38,188 bases of DNA from assembly GCA_008080735.1 (NCBI GenBank), contig SHMW01000037.1:1-38188 (forward strand), read 5' to 3'. Source of the DNA: Promethearchaeota archaeon. Lineage in GTDB: Archaea > Asgardarchaeota > Lokiarchaeia > Sigyniarchaeales > SOKP01. Shown one piece after another: positions 9,509-17,255 of the stretch. The translations under genes were made by a program, and so were the position numbers. How positions within the stretch are numbered: the stretch's first letter is position 1; each line of letters opens with the position of its first letter. The notes below the pieces were generated by a model, which was not told where the DNA came from, made no database searches, and saw nothing but the letters and a program-made list of their open reading frames with translations.

Positions 9509-10126
9509 CTAGCGTTTATCTCCACTAATATCTCTGCTAAGAATCTCAAATTTTTTGACACTGTAATAAATTGGTTTACTTAGTCTATCTACAGTTGCTA
9601 CCACCAAATCTTTCCGAGAGCTAAGTGCTACGCGAGATATCTTGTCTAAATCCCTAAGTTCAATTGGTGAACCTTCAAATACTGGATAGATAAGATATTT
9701 AGCCACATCCTCTCGAAAATCCGCCCCTCGTTTAAAAACTCTGAATTCAATTCCGTCTCCAAATCCCGATCTGACGATATATCCTCTTCTTCGCAAATCC
9801 ATGTATATCACATATTTTTGCCATAAATTTGTATCAAATTGGGAAAAATACGAAATTAACCCCTCAAAATCATATTGATCTTTGGATTTATCGTTATCCT
9901 CCCAGAGAATTATCCGTTTTCGCTCGCAGAGTAATAATACTTCAATCGGATCAAGAATGAGAGTCTTTTCATCCAGTCCCTCTTCCAGATTGCCGATGAA
10001 ACTGCCTTCATAAAATTCCTCGATTCCATCGGGGTCTGTAATTATGACCTTGTCTTTTTTGACTGTTCCCTCAACTTGAATTTTTTCTTTTTCATCAGAC
10101 TCTTCGGTCATTTTTCTATTACTCAC
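9509..10126 (-). CDS. tRNA-splicing endonuclease-like protein, active site degenerate
   Basis: A 205-residue protein whose C-terminal half (about 100-192) follows the catalytic domain of archaeal tRNA intron endonuclease: YVIYMDLRRRGYIVRSGF, GIEFRVFKRG, KYLIYPV and SRKDLVVATVD. Residues 15-90 look like the N-terminal domain. The enzyme normally uses Tyr, His and Lys. Here the Tyr position in FRVY is Phe131, the His position ten residues later is Val141, and only Lys172 in SRKDLV remains. It therefore resembles the structural beta subunit of an alpha-beta enzyme rather than a self-sufficient EndA. The start may be GTG (10126) or ATG at 10111. The catalytic partner would have to lie outside this window. 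Confidence 0.82.
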   Translation of the reverse strand: MSNRKMTEESDEKEKIQVEGTVKKDKVIITDPDGIEEFYEGSFIGNLEEGLDEKTLILDPIEVLLLCERKRIILWEDNDKSKDQYDFEGLISYFSQFDTNLWQKYVIYMDLRRRGYIVRSGFGDGIEFRVFKRGADFREDVAKYLIYPVFEGSPIELRDLDKISRVALSSRKDLVVATVDRLSKPIYYSVKKFEILSRDISGDKR

Positions 10127-10206
10127 TAGTAAAGCTTATTTAATGAATTTTTCTTTGACTTCTAAAATAAAAATTAATCTTGTATCGTGTATTTTCACAT
10201 ATAGAA

Positions 10207-10779
10207 ATGAATGAGCTATACGAAAAACTCTTTGAAAGATTAAAGAATGCGAAACGAGTTGTGTTCTTGGGAATTGGGGAGACAAAAATGACCGATGATG
10301 CCGTTGGACCCTACATTATTACTGAATTGCTCGATAATAATGGTGAGAAATTTCTATTTATTAACGCAAAAATAGACCCACTTGCTCGTATGGGTGAGAT
10401 CGTTGAGTTCAGACCATCGCATTTAGTTGTCCTCGATACTTGCACTTTACAAAAAGACCCAGGGACTGTGGCAATAATTGAACGCGAAAATATGCATGAT
10501 CTTGTACCGATCAGCTCTCATACAATGCCGATCCATATTGTAATTGATTATCTTTTAGAACAAATTCCAGATTTAAAGGACGTATTTATGATTGGATTTG
10601 TACCTAAAAGTCTTGAGGGGTTTGTAGAACTCACGCAATATAAAGAAGGAGAACTCTCAATTGAAGAGATAAATGAAAATGAGGATTTACCCTTTTTTGA
10701 TTTTCAACTTACAGAACAAATTAAGAATGCTGCTGATCAGATTATCGCAATTATCAAAAAATTAATGAGAGAATTATAG
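10207..10779 (+). CDS. hycI: Hydrogenase maturation protease (HycI-like)
   Basis: A 190-residue protein of the hydrogenase maturation endopeptidase family, which trims the C-terminus of the NiFe-hydrogenase large subunit after nickel insertion. The family start FLGIGETKMTDDAVGPYI is at 20-37. Asp77 in VVLDTC and His105 in SSHTMP match the metal-sensing acidic and His residues. An in-frame TTG 27 bases upstream would add nine residues; the ATG is preferred because it gives the usual distance to the first motif. No hydrogenase subunit is in the window. It is divergent from the EndA-like gene. Confidence 0.9.
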   Translation: MNELYEKLFERLKNAKRVVFLGIGETKMTDDAVGPYIITELLDNNGEKFLFINAKIDPLARMGEIVEFRPSHLVVLDTCTLQKDPGTVAIIERENMHDLVPISSHTMPIHIVIDYLLEQIPDLKDVFMIGFVPKSLEGFVELTQYKEGELSIEEINENEDLPFFDFQLTEQIKNAADQIIAIIKKLMREL

Positions 10780-10787
10780 AAAAGTAA

Positions 10788-11027
10788 TTATTCTTGTTCT
10801 TCAGATAATCTATTAATATAATCGGAAATAATGTCAATTGTTTTTCGAATATAATGTTTTTCTTCTGAGCGAATTTTTTCTTTTAGCTTCTCGAGAAATC
10901 CCACCACTTTATCCGCTTCTCTTATTTTTCTCAAATACTCTGATCCTCTTGAATTTAAAGAGCCGCCCCACACCATTATGAAAACATCTGTAAAGATATC
11001 ATATATTGTGTTGAATAAAGCTACCAT
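10788..11027 (-). CDS. Small hypothetical protein, 79 residues
   Basis: No family is recognised. The first 20 residues are hydrophobic (LFNTIYDIFTDVFIMVWGG) and could form a membrane or amphipathic helix. Residues 25-79 are charged and helical, with regularly spaced Leu and Ile. It is convergent with the hydrogenase protease gene with 8 bases between stop codons, and it fills the gap to the SDR gene. An AT-rich TATATTTATA lies just upstream of the ATG. Coding status is plausible but rests on size and position only. Confidence 0.5.
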   Translation of the reverse strand: MVALFNTIYDIFTDVFIMVWGGSLNSRGSEYLRKIREADKVVGFLEKLKEKIRSEEKHYIRKTIDIISDYINRLSEEQE

Positions 11028-11214
11028 AATATAAATATATTAATCCAAATTGAATGATTACTCAAAATCAAAAAATTATATTGGCTGTCACAAAAGCATT
11101 TAAAAAAGGATCAAATTCAAAAAACACCACTTTATGAAACTGTTTAATCATTTATTTAGTTGGAACTCCAAACTATTACTATAACAATTAATAAAGATTT
11201 TATGCTATATCAAA

Positions 11215-12045
11215 ATGAAAAGAGATCATTTAAAAAACAAAGTAGCTGTAATCACTGGAGCATCTGGCGGGATAGGGCGAGAGATTGTAAAATTATTTGA
11301 TAAGAAAGGAATTAATTTAGCTTTGGCTGATATTAATATCACTTCTTTAAAGGAATTATCTAAAAAATTAAGCCAAGACATTCTTTCTATTGAATGTGAT
11401 ATAACCGATCTGGAACAAGTCCAACAACTCTACAGGAAAACGTTAGAAAGATATGAAAAAATAGATTATTTGATAAATACAGTTGGAATTATCGTGCCAG
11501 GGTTATTTGAAAATCTTTCTTACGAAGAAATTGAAAGACAAATTAATGTTAACCTTTTAGGAACAATACACTGCACAAAAGAAATTATTCCCATCATGAA
11601 GGAAGCTGGTGGAGGGCATATCGTGACCATTTCTTCCTTGGCAGGTATTGTACCCGAAACGTATAGCTCGATTTATACTGCTACAAAATTTGCATTAAGA
11701 GGATTAGATTGGACATTGCATTTAGAACTTAAACAATATAATATCAAAATAAGCACGATTTTTCCAGATTCTGTTGATACTCCGATGCTCGAGTTTGAAG
11801 CGAAACATGGCGGGTCGCCTCTTACCTTTCTTCATGACCCAGTTCCACCAGAAGAGGTTGCAGAAGGCGTTTTAAAAGCCATCCTAAAAGAAAAAGTGGA
11901 AGTGTGCGTGCCCCAAGCAGAAGGCATTCTTTCTAAATTAATTATGTGTATGCCCAGCCAAGTTAAGAGACTTTGGCCAAAATATGAGGAAAAGGGAGAA
12001 AAAAAGCGTGAAGAATACTTAAAAGATTTAGAACTAAAAGGATGA
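11215..12045 (+). CDS. Short-chain dehydrogenase/reductase (SDR)
   Basis: A 276-residue classical SDR with a Rossmann fold. The nucleotide-binding motif TGASGGIG is at 14-21, and Asp39 after the second strand suggests NAD rather than NADP. The active site is Ser141, Tyr154 and Lys158 (SSIYTATKFALRG). The usual NNAG is changed to NTVG. The C-terminal 25 residues are rich in Lys and Glu. The reaction is oxidation or reduction of an alcohol/ketone; the substrate is unknown. It stands alone; a T-rich tract follows the stop. Confidence 0.93.
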   Translation: MKRDHLKNKVAVITGASGGIGREIVKLFDKKGINLALADINITSLKELSKKLSQDILSIECDITDLEQVQQLYRKTLERYEKIDYLINTVGIIVPGLFENLSYEEIERQINVNLLGTIHCTKEIIPIMKEAGGGHIVTISSLAGIVPETYSSIYTATKFALRGLDWTLHLELKQYNIKISTIFPDSVDTPMLEFEAKHGGSPLTFLHDPVPPEEVAEGVLKAILKEKVEVCVPQAEGILSKLIMCMPSQVKRLWPKYEEKGEKKREEYLKDLELKG

Positions 12046-12078
12046 AAATTAATTGATTTTTTATCTTTATTGACAAAA

Positions 12079-12091
12079 TTTTTTTATTTTT
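12079..12091 (+). terminator. T-rich tract after SDR gene
   Basis: Two T runs (7 and 5 residues) separated by a single A lie 34 bases after the SDR stop codon. Archaeal RNA polymerase can terminate at oligo-T without a hairpin. Inferred from position and composition only. Confidence 0.45.
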
Positions 12092-12134
12092 CATTAAAGG
12101 AATTTTTAATAAGTAAGTATCTGAATAAGATCCT

Positions 12135-12698
12135 ATGACTAAATTAGTACGCTGTAAAAACTGTAATTTTGTTATTGAAGAAGGTAAATTAGGTGAGGTT
12201 TGTCCCGCGTGCGGAGTTCCGAGGAGTGCCTTCGAGGAATTTACTCCTCTTGTTTCGGAGAAACGAAGGAAATTGATGGAATTAAACTCACACCCAATCA
12301 TACTTCACTTTGCGCTGGGCTTTATCTTATTTATCTTGCTCCTAACAGTTATAAGCCTCATTTTTCCTACCTTCTATGCCACGGAAATTTATGCGACCAT
12401 TAAAGTACTTTCATTCACGCTACCATTTGCTGTTATTCTTGCAATGCTTACGGGAATATTTGACGCTAATACGAGGTTTAAAAAAATCACCACTCCCCGA
12501 CTAAAGAAAAAGATAATATTTGGCTCCGCTTTTCTAGTGGATTCTTTTATCTTACTTTTTGTCACCTATTTTATTCCGAAATCCACAGTCTTACTGATAG
12601 TGGTACTAATCTTAAGTTTGATTGGGGAAATGTTTGGTGGGATTAATGGGTTTCTCGGTAGCTCCCTTATGTGTTCGAGAGTACCTAATGGGACTTAA
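12135..12698 (+). CDS. Rubredoxin-like zinc/iron ribbon fused to a four-helix membrane domain
   Basis: A 187-residue protein. Residues 7-35 hold CKNC and CPACGVPRSAFEEF; the latter is the hallmark of rubredoxin-like domains in rubrerythrin and related redox proteins. After a short linker, residues 50-185 have four hydrophobic helices beginning with HPIILHFALGF, similar to DUF2231-type membrane proteins whose helix histidines could bind heme. The arrangement suggests a membrane electron-transfer protein with a cytoplasmic Fe(Cys)4 head. That role is inference; the domain recognition is by motif. The gene stands alone. Confidence 0.75.
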   Translation: MTKLVRCKNCNFVIEEGKLGEVCPACGVPRSAFEEFTPLVSEKRRKLMELNSHPIILHFALGFILFILLLTVISLIFPTFYATEIYATIKVLSFTLPFAVILAMLTGIFDANTRFKKITTPRLKKKIIFGSAFLVDSFILLFVTYFIPKSTVLLIVVLILSLIGEMFGGINGFLGSSLMCSRVPNGT

Positions 12699-12712
12699 AT
12701 ACAAAATTTTAT

Positions 12713-14002
12713 TTATTTTTTTAATTTTATGTGAATTAGATATCCAAAAATATCATTATTATACAAAATTTCGTTCTGTCTAATCCTTTGGGTAAATTTT
12801 ACGCTTTTTATTTTTTTAAGGTATTTTTCCTCAAAAAACCATGTTCGAGGTAGATCAAAAACAAAATAAAACAAGGGAGATTTAAGCTGTTTAAAATCAT
12901 TGATATTGTTTTGTACTTTTCCACAGCATTCAATCCAAAAACGGAAAATATCTGGAGAGATATGAAAATTATTATCGATAGATGTTCGCTGGAAAGTCTC
13001 CATTGCTAATATCATCATTATTGATAACGAATATTTAAATTGAATTCTTGGATGTACTTTTCCCAATTTTCTTTCGAACTCTTCCCATTTCATATTCAAA
13101 TTCCTTAGTCCTTCCTCAACTTTAGAATAATAAAATTGACTGGTAAGATTTTTTTTAGTATTAATGAATTGAAAAATTCGTAGGGAACACGCAATACGCC
13201 ATTTTAGGTTGTTTCTATCAATTTCTGAAAGTTTACCGTTTAAATATGTCATTCGTAAGTCTCTCTTTGTATGGTATGTCTCTTTAAACGTTTCTGATAG
13301 GGTTCTGCAAATTTGAGAATAATAATCAAAATAATGGTCATAAATTGTCGAATAATCATATCCCCAAATATCAATAACAGTAAATGCCTTTAGACACTTA
13401 AAAATCACATCAACAACCTTTTCTGAGAGGAATTTTCCAAGATTTTCTAATGAATTCCATAATGAAATACCTCCCAGATAGGACGCTTCTCCCGTAAAAA
13501 TGGTGCCAATAAGGAGATGTTGTTCAATTACCACCAAAATTATGCGTTTCTCCAACTCTGATAAGTTGAATTTTTGTAAAAGAGAAAATCTTTGAATAAT
13601 TTTTTTAGATTCGAGAGGATGCCAAGTCCGATTGAAGGGTCTCGCTATATCATGTAATAATAAAATCAATGGAAAAAGGAGCGGATTTGATTGATGTATT
13701 TCTGTTAACTGACTTTTAACTAAATTTAGATTACTTTTATGCACATTTGATTTGTAAACATTCTTCATAATTTGAAAATAGACTTTTACAGTTTTGAAAA
13801 TATGCTTAATAGTCCTAGTTGCCTCAGCTTTGTCTCTATTAAATCCTTCTTTCATGATTTTACCCCATCCGGGATAAATTTGTGAGATCAATCTAAATTC
13901 CTTAGAATTAAAAACCTCTTCATCGGATAATCTAAAAAAATCTTGATCTAAGGATAAAAATATTTCGTGGAGTTCAACATAGACCTTATTTTCACACTTC
14001 AT
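12713..14002 (-). CDS. HD-superfamily-like protein
   Basis: A 429-residue protein with HD-superfamily features: an early His in TIKHIF (about residue 67), LLLHDIARP at about 111-119, WHPLES at about 126-131, VIEQHLL at about 156-162 and VIDIWGYDY at about 216-224. This His, His-Asp, His, Asp spacing resembles metal-dependent HD phosphohydrolases. The C-terminal 200 residues are helical and not recognised. Substrate is unknown; nucleotides are common for the superfamily. It starts 3 bases after the stop of the DUF362 gene, so the two are almost certainly one transcript. Confidence 0.65.
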   Translation of the reverse strand: MKCENKVYVELHEIFLSLDQDFFRLSDEEVFNSKEFRLISQIYPGWGKIMKEGFNRDKAEATRTIKHIFKTVKVYFQIMKNVYKSNVHKSNLNLVKSQLTEIHQSNPLLFPLILLLHDIARPFNRTWHPLESKKIIQRFSLLQKFNLSELEKRIILVVIEQHLLIGTIFTGEASYLGGISLWNSLENLGKFLSEKVVDVIFKCLKAFTVIDIWGYDYSTIYDHYFDYYSQICRTLSETFKETYHTKRDLRMTYLNGKLSEIDRNNLKWRIACSLRIFQFINTKKNLTSQFYYSKVEEGLRNLNMKWEEFERKLGKVHPRIQFKYSLSIMMILAMETFQRTSIDNNFHISPDIFRFWIECCGKVQNNINDFKQLKSPLFYFVFDLPRTWFFEEKYLKKIKSVKFTQRIRQNEILYNNDIFGYLIHIKLKK

Positions 14003-14005
14003 TTT

Positions 14006-15238
14006 TCATAAAATTAGTGAGAGTATAAACCACAAAAGTAACCCTATTATCCCCGCGAGCATAATTAGGAAAATAACTCCTACTTTTGAGTATAAAAAGT
14101 TTCTTACATAATTGATTTCAAAATCAACAGCTTCATGCGGACACAATTCCGCACAGCAATAACAAAAAATACACTCATTTTTGACCCAATTTGGTACATT
14201 TCCTTTTTTAATCTCATCTGCAGGGGAAATCGCATTAGCGGGACAATTCTCCCAACATGTTGCGCATAATTTGCATTTATTTGGATCAAATTTCACTCGG
14301 GCTCTGAAAATCACATTACTCATATAATCTGCTAACCAATCTGGAAGAGGGACTGATACAGGTCTTTGCTTGGCCATTTTAAATTTTCGGGTCACATCGT
14401 CGATTTTCTCTCCGACAATCTCAAAGGTTTCCAAATCAGAAGTTCCAAGCCCTCTTTCCTCTGCTTTTTGTATTTGAATGACATCTTCGGGATCAAATTG
14501 AATAATTTTGCATACAGTGGTATCTAAAGCTACGGGATCATACCCTGCAAGAATTAAATCCAATTTCACGACATCACCTTTACTGGGGCCTGATCCTTCT
14601 TGACATAGATATCCATCTACGACGGTTAATTGAGGATTAGAAACGGAATGAATATCTGCAAGAGCAGCAGAAAAATCTTCTAACTTAGGAAAACGTGCAT
14701 GAGTTTTTGGCTTGTTTCCTAATATTAACGTTCCAAACATATTTTTGATACAACAAGTCAATACACATTGCCAATGGGTTTTGATTTTTGGAATATTAAT
14801 TATTAAATCTGCCTCTTCTAAAAGTACAGAGGAAGAAATCTGGTCTAAAACTAAAGGATCCTTAATTTGGTATATTTTTCTCTTTGTCTGTTCAAACGGA
14901 GTCCATTCCACATTCTCTTCCTCACAGACATCCTTAATTCCACTCCCTTGGAACGCTTTTTCGGTAGCCCCGGGATTTGTAGTTCCGCTTGATTCTCCTA
15001 CGACAATCTTGTGTTTACCGTGTTTCTTTATCCATCTGATAACGGCACGAATGATCTCTGGATGTGTGGTGACTGCCCGTTCTGGTTCTTCTCCCTTTAA
15101 AATATTTGGTTTTATTAAAATTGTCATATTCTCTTTAATAAATAAATTTTCCGCGTTAATTAATTCTAAAGCCTTATTAACGGCTTTTGATATCCGTTCC
15201 TCTTTAATTCGCACGATTGAGATTTTATTTTTATCCAA
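14006..15238 (-). CDS. DUF362 protein with 2x[4Fe-4S] ferredoxin domain and C-terminal anchor
   Basis: A 410-residue protein. Residues 5-275 are the DUF362 domain (LIKPNILKGEEPERAVTTHP, VGESSGTTNPG, INIPKIKTHW and DPVALDT are typical). Residues about 315-375 carry two four-cysteine clusters, CKLCATCWENCP and CIFCYCCAELCP, each fit for a [4Fe-4S] centre. Residues 385-408 are a single hydrophobic segment, so the protein is probably tail-anchored in the membrane. The start is TTG with GGTGAT six bases upstream, a convincing ribosome-binding site. The family is common in anaerobes and its function is unresolved. The HD-type gene follows at once. Confidence 0.9.
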   Translation of the reverse strand: MDKNKISIVRIKEERISKAVNKALELINAENLFIKENMTILIKPNILKGEEPERAVTTHPEIIRAVIRWIKKHGKHKIVVGESSGTTNPGATEKAFQGSGIKDVCEEENVEWTPFEQTKRKIYQIKDPLVLDQISSSVLLEEADLIINIPKIKTHWQCVLTCCIKNMFGTLILGNKPKTHARFPKLEDFSAALADIHSVSNPQLTVVDGYLCQEGSGPSKGDVVKLDLILAGYDPVALDTTVCKIIQFDPEDVIQIQKAEERGLGTSDLETFEIVGEKIDDVTRKFKMAKQRPVSVPLPDWLADYMSNVIFRARVKFDPNKCKLCATCWENCPANAISPADEIKKGNVPNWVKNECIFCYCCAELCPHEAVDFEINYVRNFLYSKVGVIFLIMLAGIIGLLLWFILSLIL

Positions 15239-15352
15239 AATTTATCACCGATGAATCTTATCCCAAGTTTTATAAAAAATTATTTGCATTAACTAATCAA
15301 ATACATCCTATTTTGTAATTTTTAGCATTAAAATAATAAAAAGGTGATTATT

Positions 15353-15559
15353 TTGAATGAAAAAATTAATATTAAAAGTGTGAAAGGTATTGGTATTATG
15401 GTTGCTATTGTCGGTGGGTTAGTAGCATTTATCGGAGGTGTCCAAACAGGTAATGCGGGAGCAAATATTTGGAACCTACTCTCTGGGATGTGCTTGGCAG
15501 CCATTGGTGGTCTTATTGCGGCTATAGGTGGACATATCATGAATCTATTTAAAAAATAA
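15353..15559 (+). CDS. Small two-helix membrane protein
   Basis: A 68-residue protein with two Gly-rich hydrophobic helices, around GIMVAIVGGLVAFIGG and GMCLAAIGGLIAAIGGHI, and a basic C-terminus. TTG is chosen as start because AAAGGTGATT sits at the right distance; a GTG nine bases upstream overlaps that site and is less likely. Function unknown. It is divergent from the DUF362 gene and precedes rubrerythrin. Confidence 0.7.
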   Translation: MNEKINIKSVKGIGIMVAIVGGLVAFIGGVQTGNAGANIWNLLSGMCLAAIGGLIAAIGGHIMNLFKK

Positions 15560-15690
15560 CTAACCATCTTCATTTTTTTTATATCTCCATTATAATACAT
15601 TAGGCTTAGAAAATGATAATGAAAAATTATAATTTTTAGACGATTTTAGGAATCCTTTTCTTAATTATTAAAAAAATTTTTAAAAAGAGT

Positions 15691-15739
15691 TTCAAATTTA
15701 TATGGATAAGAAAAAATTTTCACCACCATAGTTAAAAGG
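15691..15739 (+). promoter_or_regulatory. Rubrerythrin promoter and ribosome-binding site
   Basis: TTTATATGG preceded by TTCAAA resembles a TATA box with its purine-rich BRE. It ends about 43 bases before the favoured ATG, leaving a short leader that contains AAAAGGA eight bases before that start. Predicted by eye. Confidence 0.5.
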
Positions 15740-15748
15740 ATGAAGAAA

Positions 15749-16297
15749 ATGAAACAAATGACAGAACAAAATTTAATTAATGCTTTCGGCGGAGAAAGTA
15801 TGGCACATATGAGATATTTACACTTTGCCAATACCGCTGAAAAGGAGGGATATTCTAACGTTGCCCGCTTATTTAGAGCAATTTCGCACGCTGAATATAT
15901 CCACGCAGGCGATCATTATCGAGAAATTGATCATCTGAATGACGGGTTGGTCGCCAATAGTATGGGTGCCTTTGGACCAGGTGATACACTTAAGAATATA
16001 CAACTGGGCATAGACGGCGAAACTTTTGAAATCATGGAGATGTATCCTGTTTATATCGAAACTGCACGATTTCAAGGAGAAAACGGCGCCGTGCGCACTT
16101 TTGAATGGGCTTTAAACACAGAAAAGGAGCATAAAAAACTCTATGAAAAAGCGAAAAAAGCCGTAGAAGCCGGAGATGATGTTGAGTTAGATTCTGTACA
16201 AGTATGTGAAGTTTGCGGATTTACCTTAGAAGGAGATGCTCCAGATAAATGTCCTATTTGTGGAGCAAAAAGAGAAAAATTCAAAAGTTTTGAATAA
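15749..16297 (+). CDS. rbr: Rubrerythrin
   Basis: A 182-residue rubrerythrin (185 if the ATG nine bases upstream is used; the AAAGG site fits the downstream one). The N-terminal four-helix domain carries the diiron ligands in two EXXH-type motifs, SHAEYIHAGDH and NTEKEHKKLY, with a further Glu in GGESMAHMRY and YIETARFQGE. The C-terminus is a rubredoxin-like domain with CEVCGFTLEG and CPICGAKREKFKSF. The protein reduces hydrogen peroxide in anaerobes. Electron donors are not adjacent. Full length, no anomalies. Confidence 0.96.
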   Translation: MKQMTEQNLINAFGGESMAHMRYLHFANTAEKEGYSNVARLFRAISHAEYIHAGDHYREIDHLNDGLVANSMGAFGPGDTLKNIQLGIDGETFEIMEMYPVYIETARFQGENGAVRTFEWALNTEKEHKKLYEKAKKAVEAGDDVELDSVQVCEVCGFTLEGDAPDKCPICGAKREKFKSFE

Positions 16298-16303
16298 TAC
16301 TCA

Positions 16304-16309
16304 TTTTTT
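16304..16309 (+). terminator. Oligo-T after rubrerythrin
   Basis: Six T residues followed by CCCC occur 7 bases after the rubrerythrin stop, a plausible archaeal termination tract. Confidence 0.35.
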
Positions 16310-16833
16310 CCCCTTGATGTCTTAGATTTAACTCATATTTATCCATTAAACCACTTTTTTTTATAATTTATTCTTAGAGAGACTGGATTTAAGTTTTTGC
16401 TAACAGCGATCGTGGTTTTTATAAATTTTAGACTTTGAATTTAAATACCAACTATTCTATTTCAGATATGTAAAAATATATTTCCTAATGGTGTGTGTGA
16501 TTGTGATTTTTATCTTTTGGTTTTTCCTATCCCTTCCCCTCAAATATTTGTAATTAGACTAGGGAATATATTTTTATTTTCTCCTTCTTCTTGTTTTCCT
16601 ATATTTAAAACTCTCATTTACCCATGTATAAATAAAATATCGCTTTTATCTATTAGAACTATTCCTAACAATCTCATCGATAACAATTTCTTGGTTTAAA
16701 TCTAAAATATTAAATCTTCTAATAGAAATTATCATTAAGACGCTTATAATAACTAAATTTTAAGTAAAAACATAAAAATTTGAGAAGAAAAATATAAAAA
16801 AAAACAATTCAATGGCTTAAAGCTGGGCGGAGC
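16310..16833. other. Intergenic region without a supported gene
   Basis: About 520 bases between rubrerythrin and the convergent ubiquitin-like gene. The plus strand is pyrimidine-rich in its middle part. A 68-codon reading frame there has poor composition (many Pro, Ser, Phe) and no ribosome-binding site. No tRNA, repeat or convincing hairpin was seen. Confidence 0.6.
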
Positions 16834-17085
16834 TTAACCGCCAGCTTGAGTAGCCATAACGGTTATCACATCTTTTTTCGGATGGATACCGATTTTTGAG
16901 AACTTTAAATCATCAGGTAAAACTTTTCCCTTAAAGATAAACTGTATAGCGAGAATTGGGTTAAGCTTATATTCTCTCTGCACAGTCTTCTTGATTTCCC
17001 CAATGGACTGATTTGGATCAATCTCAATTTGTTTGATGGCTTGATCCGGAGGAACCCCTGTTAATCTAAAACGATATTGTGTCAT
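16834..17085 (-). CDS. Ubiquitin-like protein ending in Gly-Gly
   Basis: An 83-residue beta-grasp protein. The order follows ubiquitin: an N-terminal strand pair (YRFRLTG, IKQIEIDP), a helix (SIGEIKKTVQREY), then QFIFKGKVLPDD in the position of ubiquitin LIFAGKQLEDG, then FSKIGI and a last strand VITVMATQAGG. The final residues are Gly-Gly followed directly by the stop codon, so it needs no C-terminal trimming before adenylation. GAGGTTA lies just upstream of the ATG. It could be an Asgard ubiquitin-like modifier or a SAMP/Urm1-type carrier; the LIF-GK-L core favours the ubiquitin side. No E2 or E3 is adjacent; an E1-like gene lies 9 kb away. Confidence 0.88.
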   Translation of the reverse strand: MTQYRFRLTGVPPDQAIKQIEIDPNQSIGEIKKTVQREYKLNPILAIQFIFKGKVLPDDLKFSKIGIHPKKDVITVMATQAGG

Positions 17086-17255
17086 ATTCTAACCTCTTTT
17101 TTTGAATATTATTATAATATTAATTCCTAATAATAAGATTGACTAAAAATATTAAAATACTCTTGTTGGAATACACGAACTAAGGTTCAAGATAATTTCT
17201 ATCATACCTAATTCGATTAGAACCGTTCAAATGCCAGATTCAGAAGAAAACTAAT

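Noticed and set aside
14712..15254. 180-codon plus-strand frame
   Set aside because: It lies antisense to the well-supported DUF362 gene and has no recognisable motifs.
16493..16699. 68-codon reading frame with GTG start
   Set aside because: Composition rich in Phe, Pro, Ser and Cys from a pyrimidine-rich strand, no ribosome-binding site and no family resemblance.
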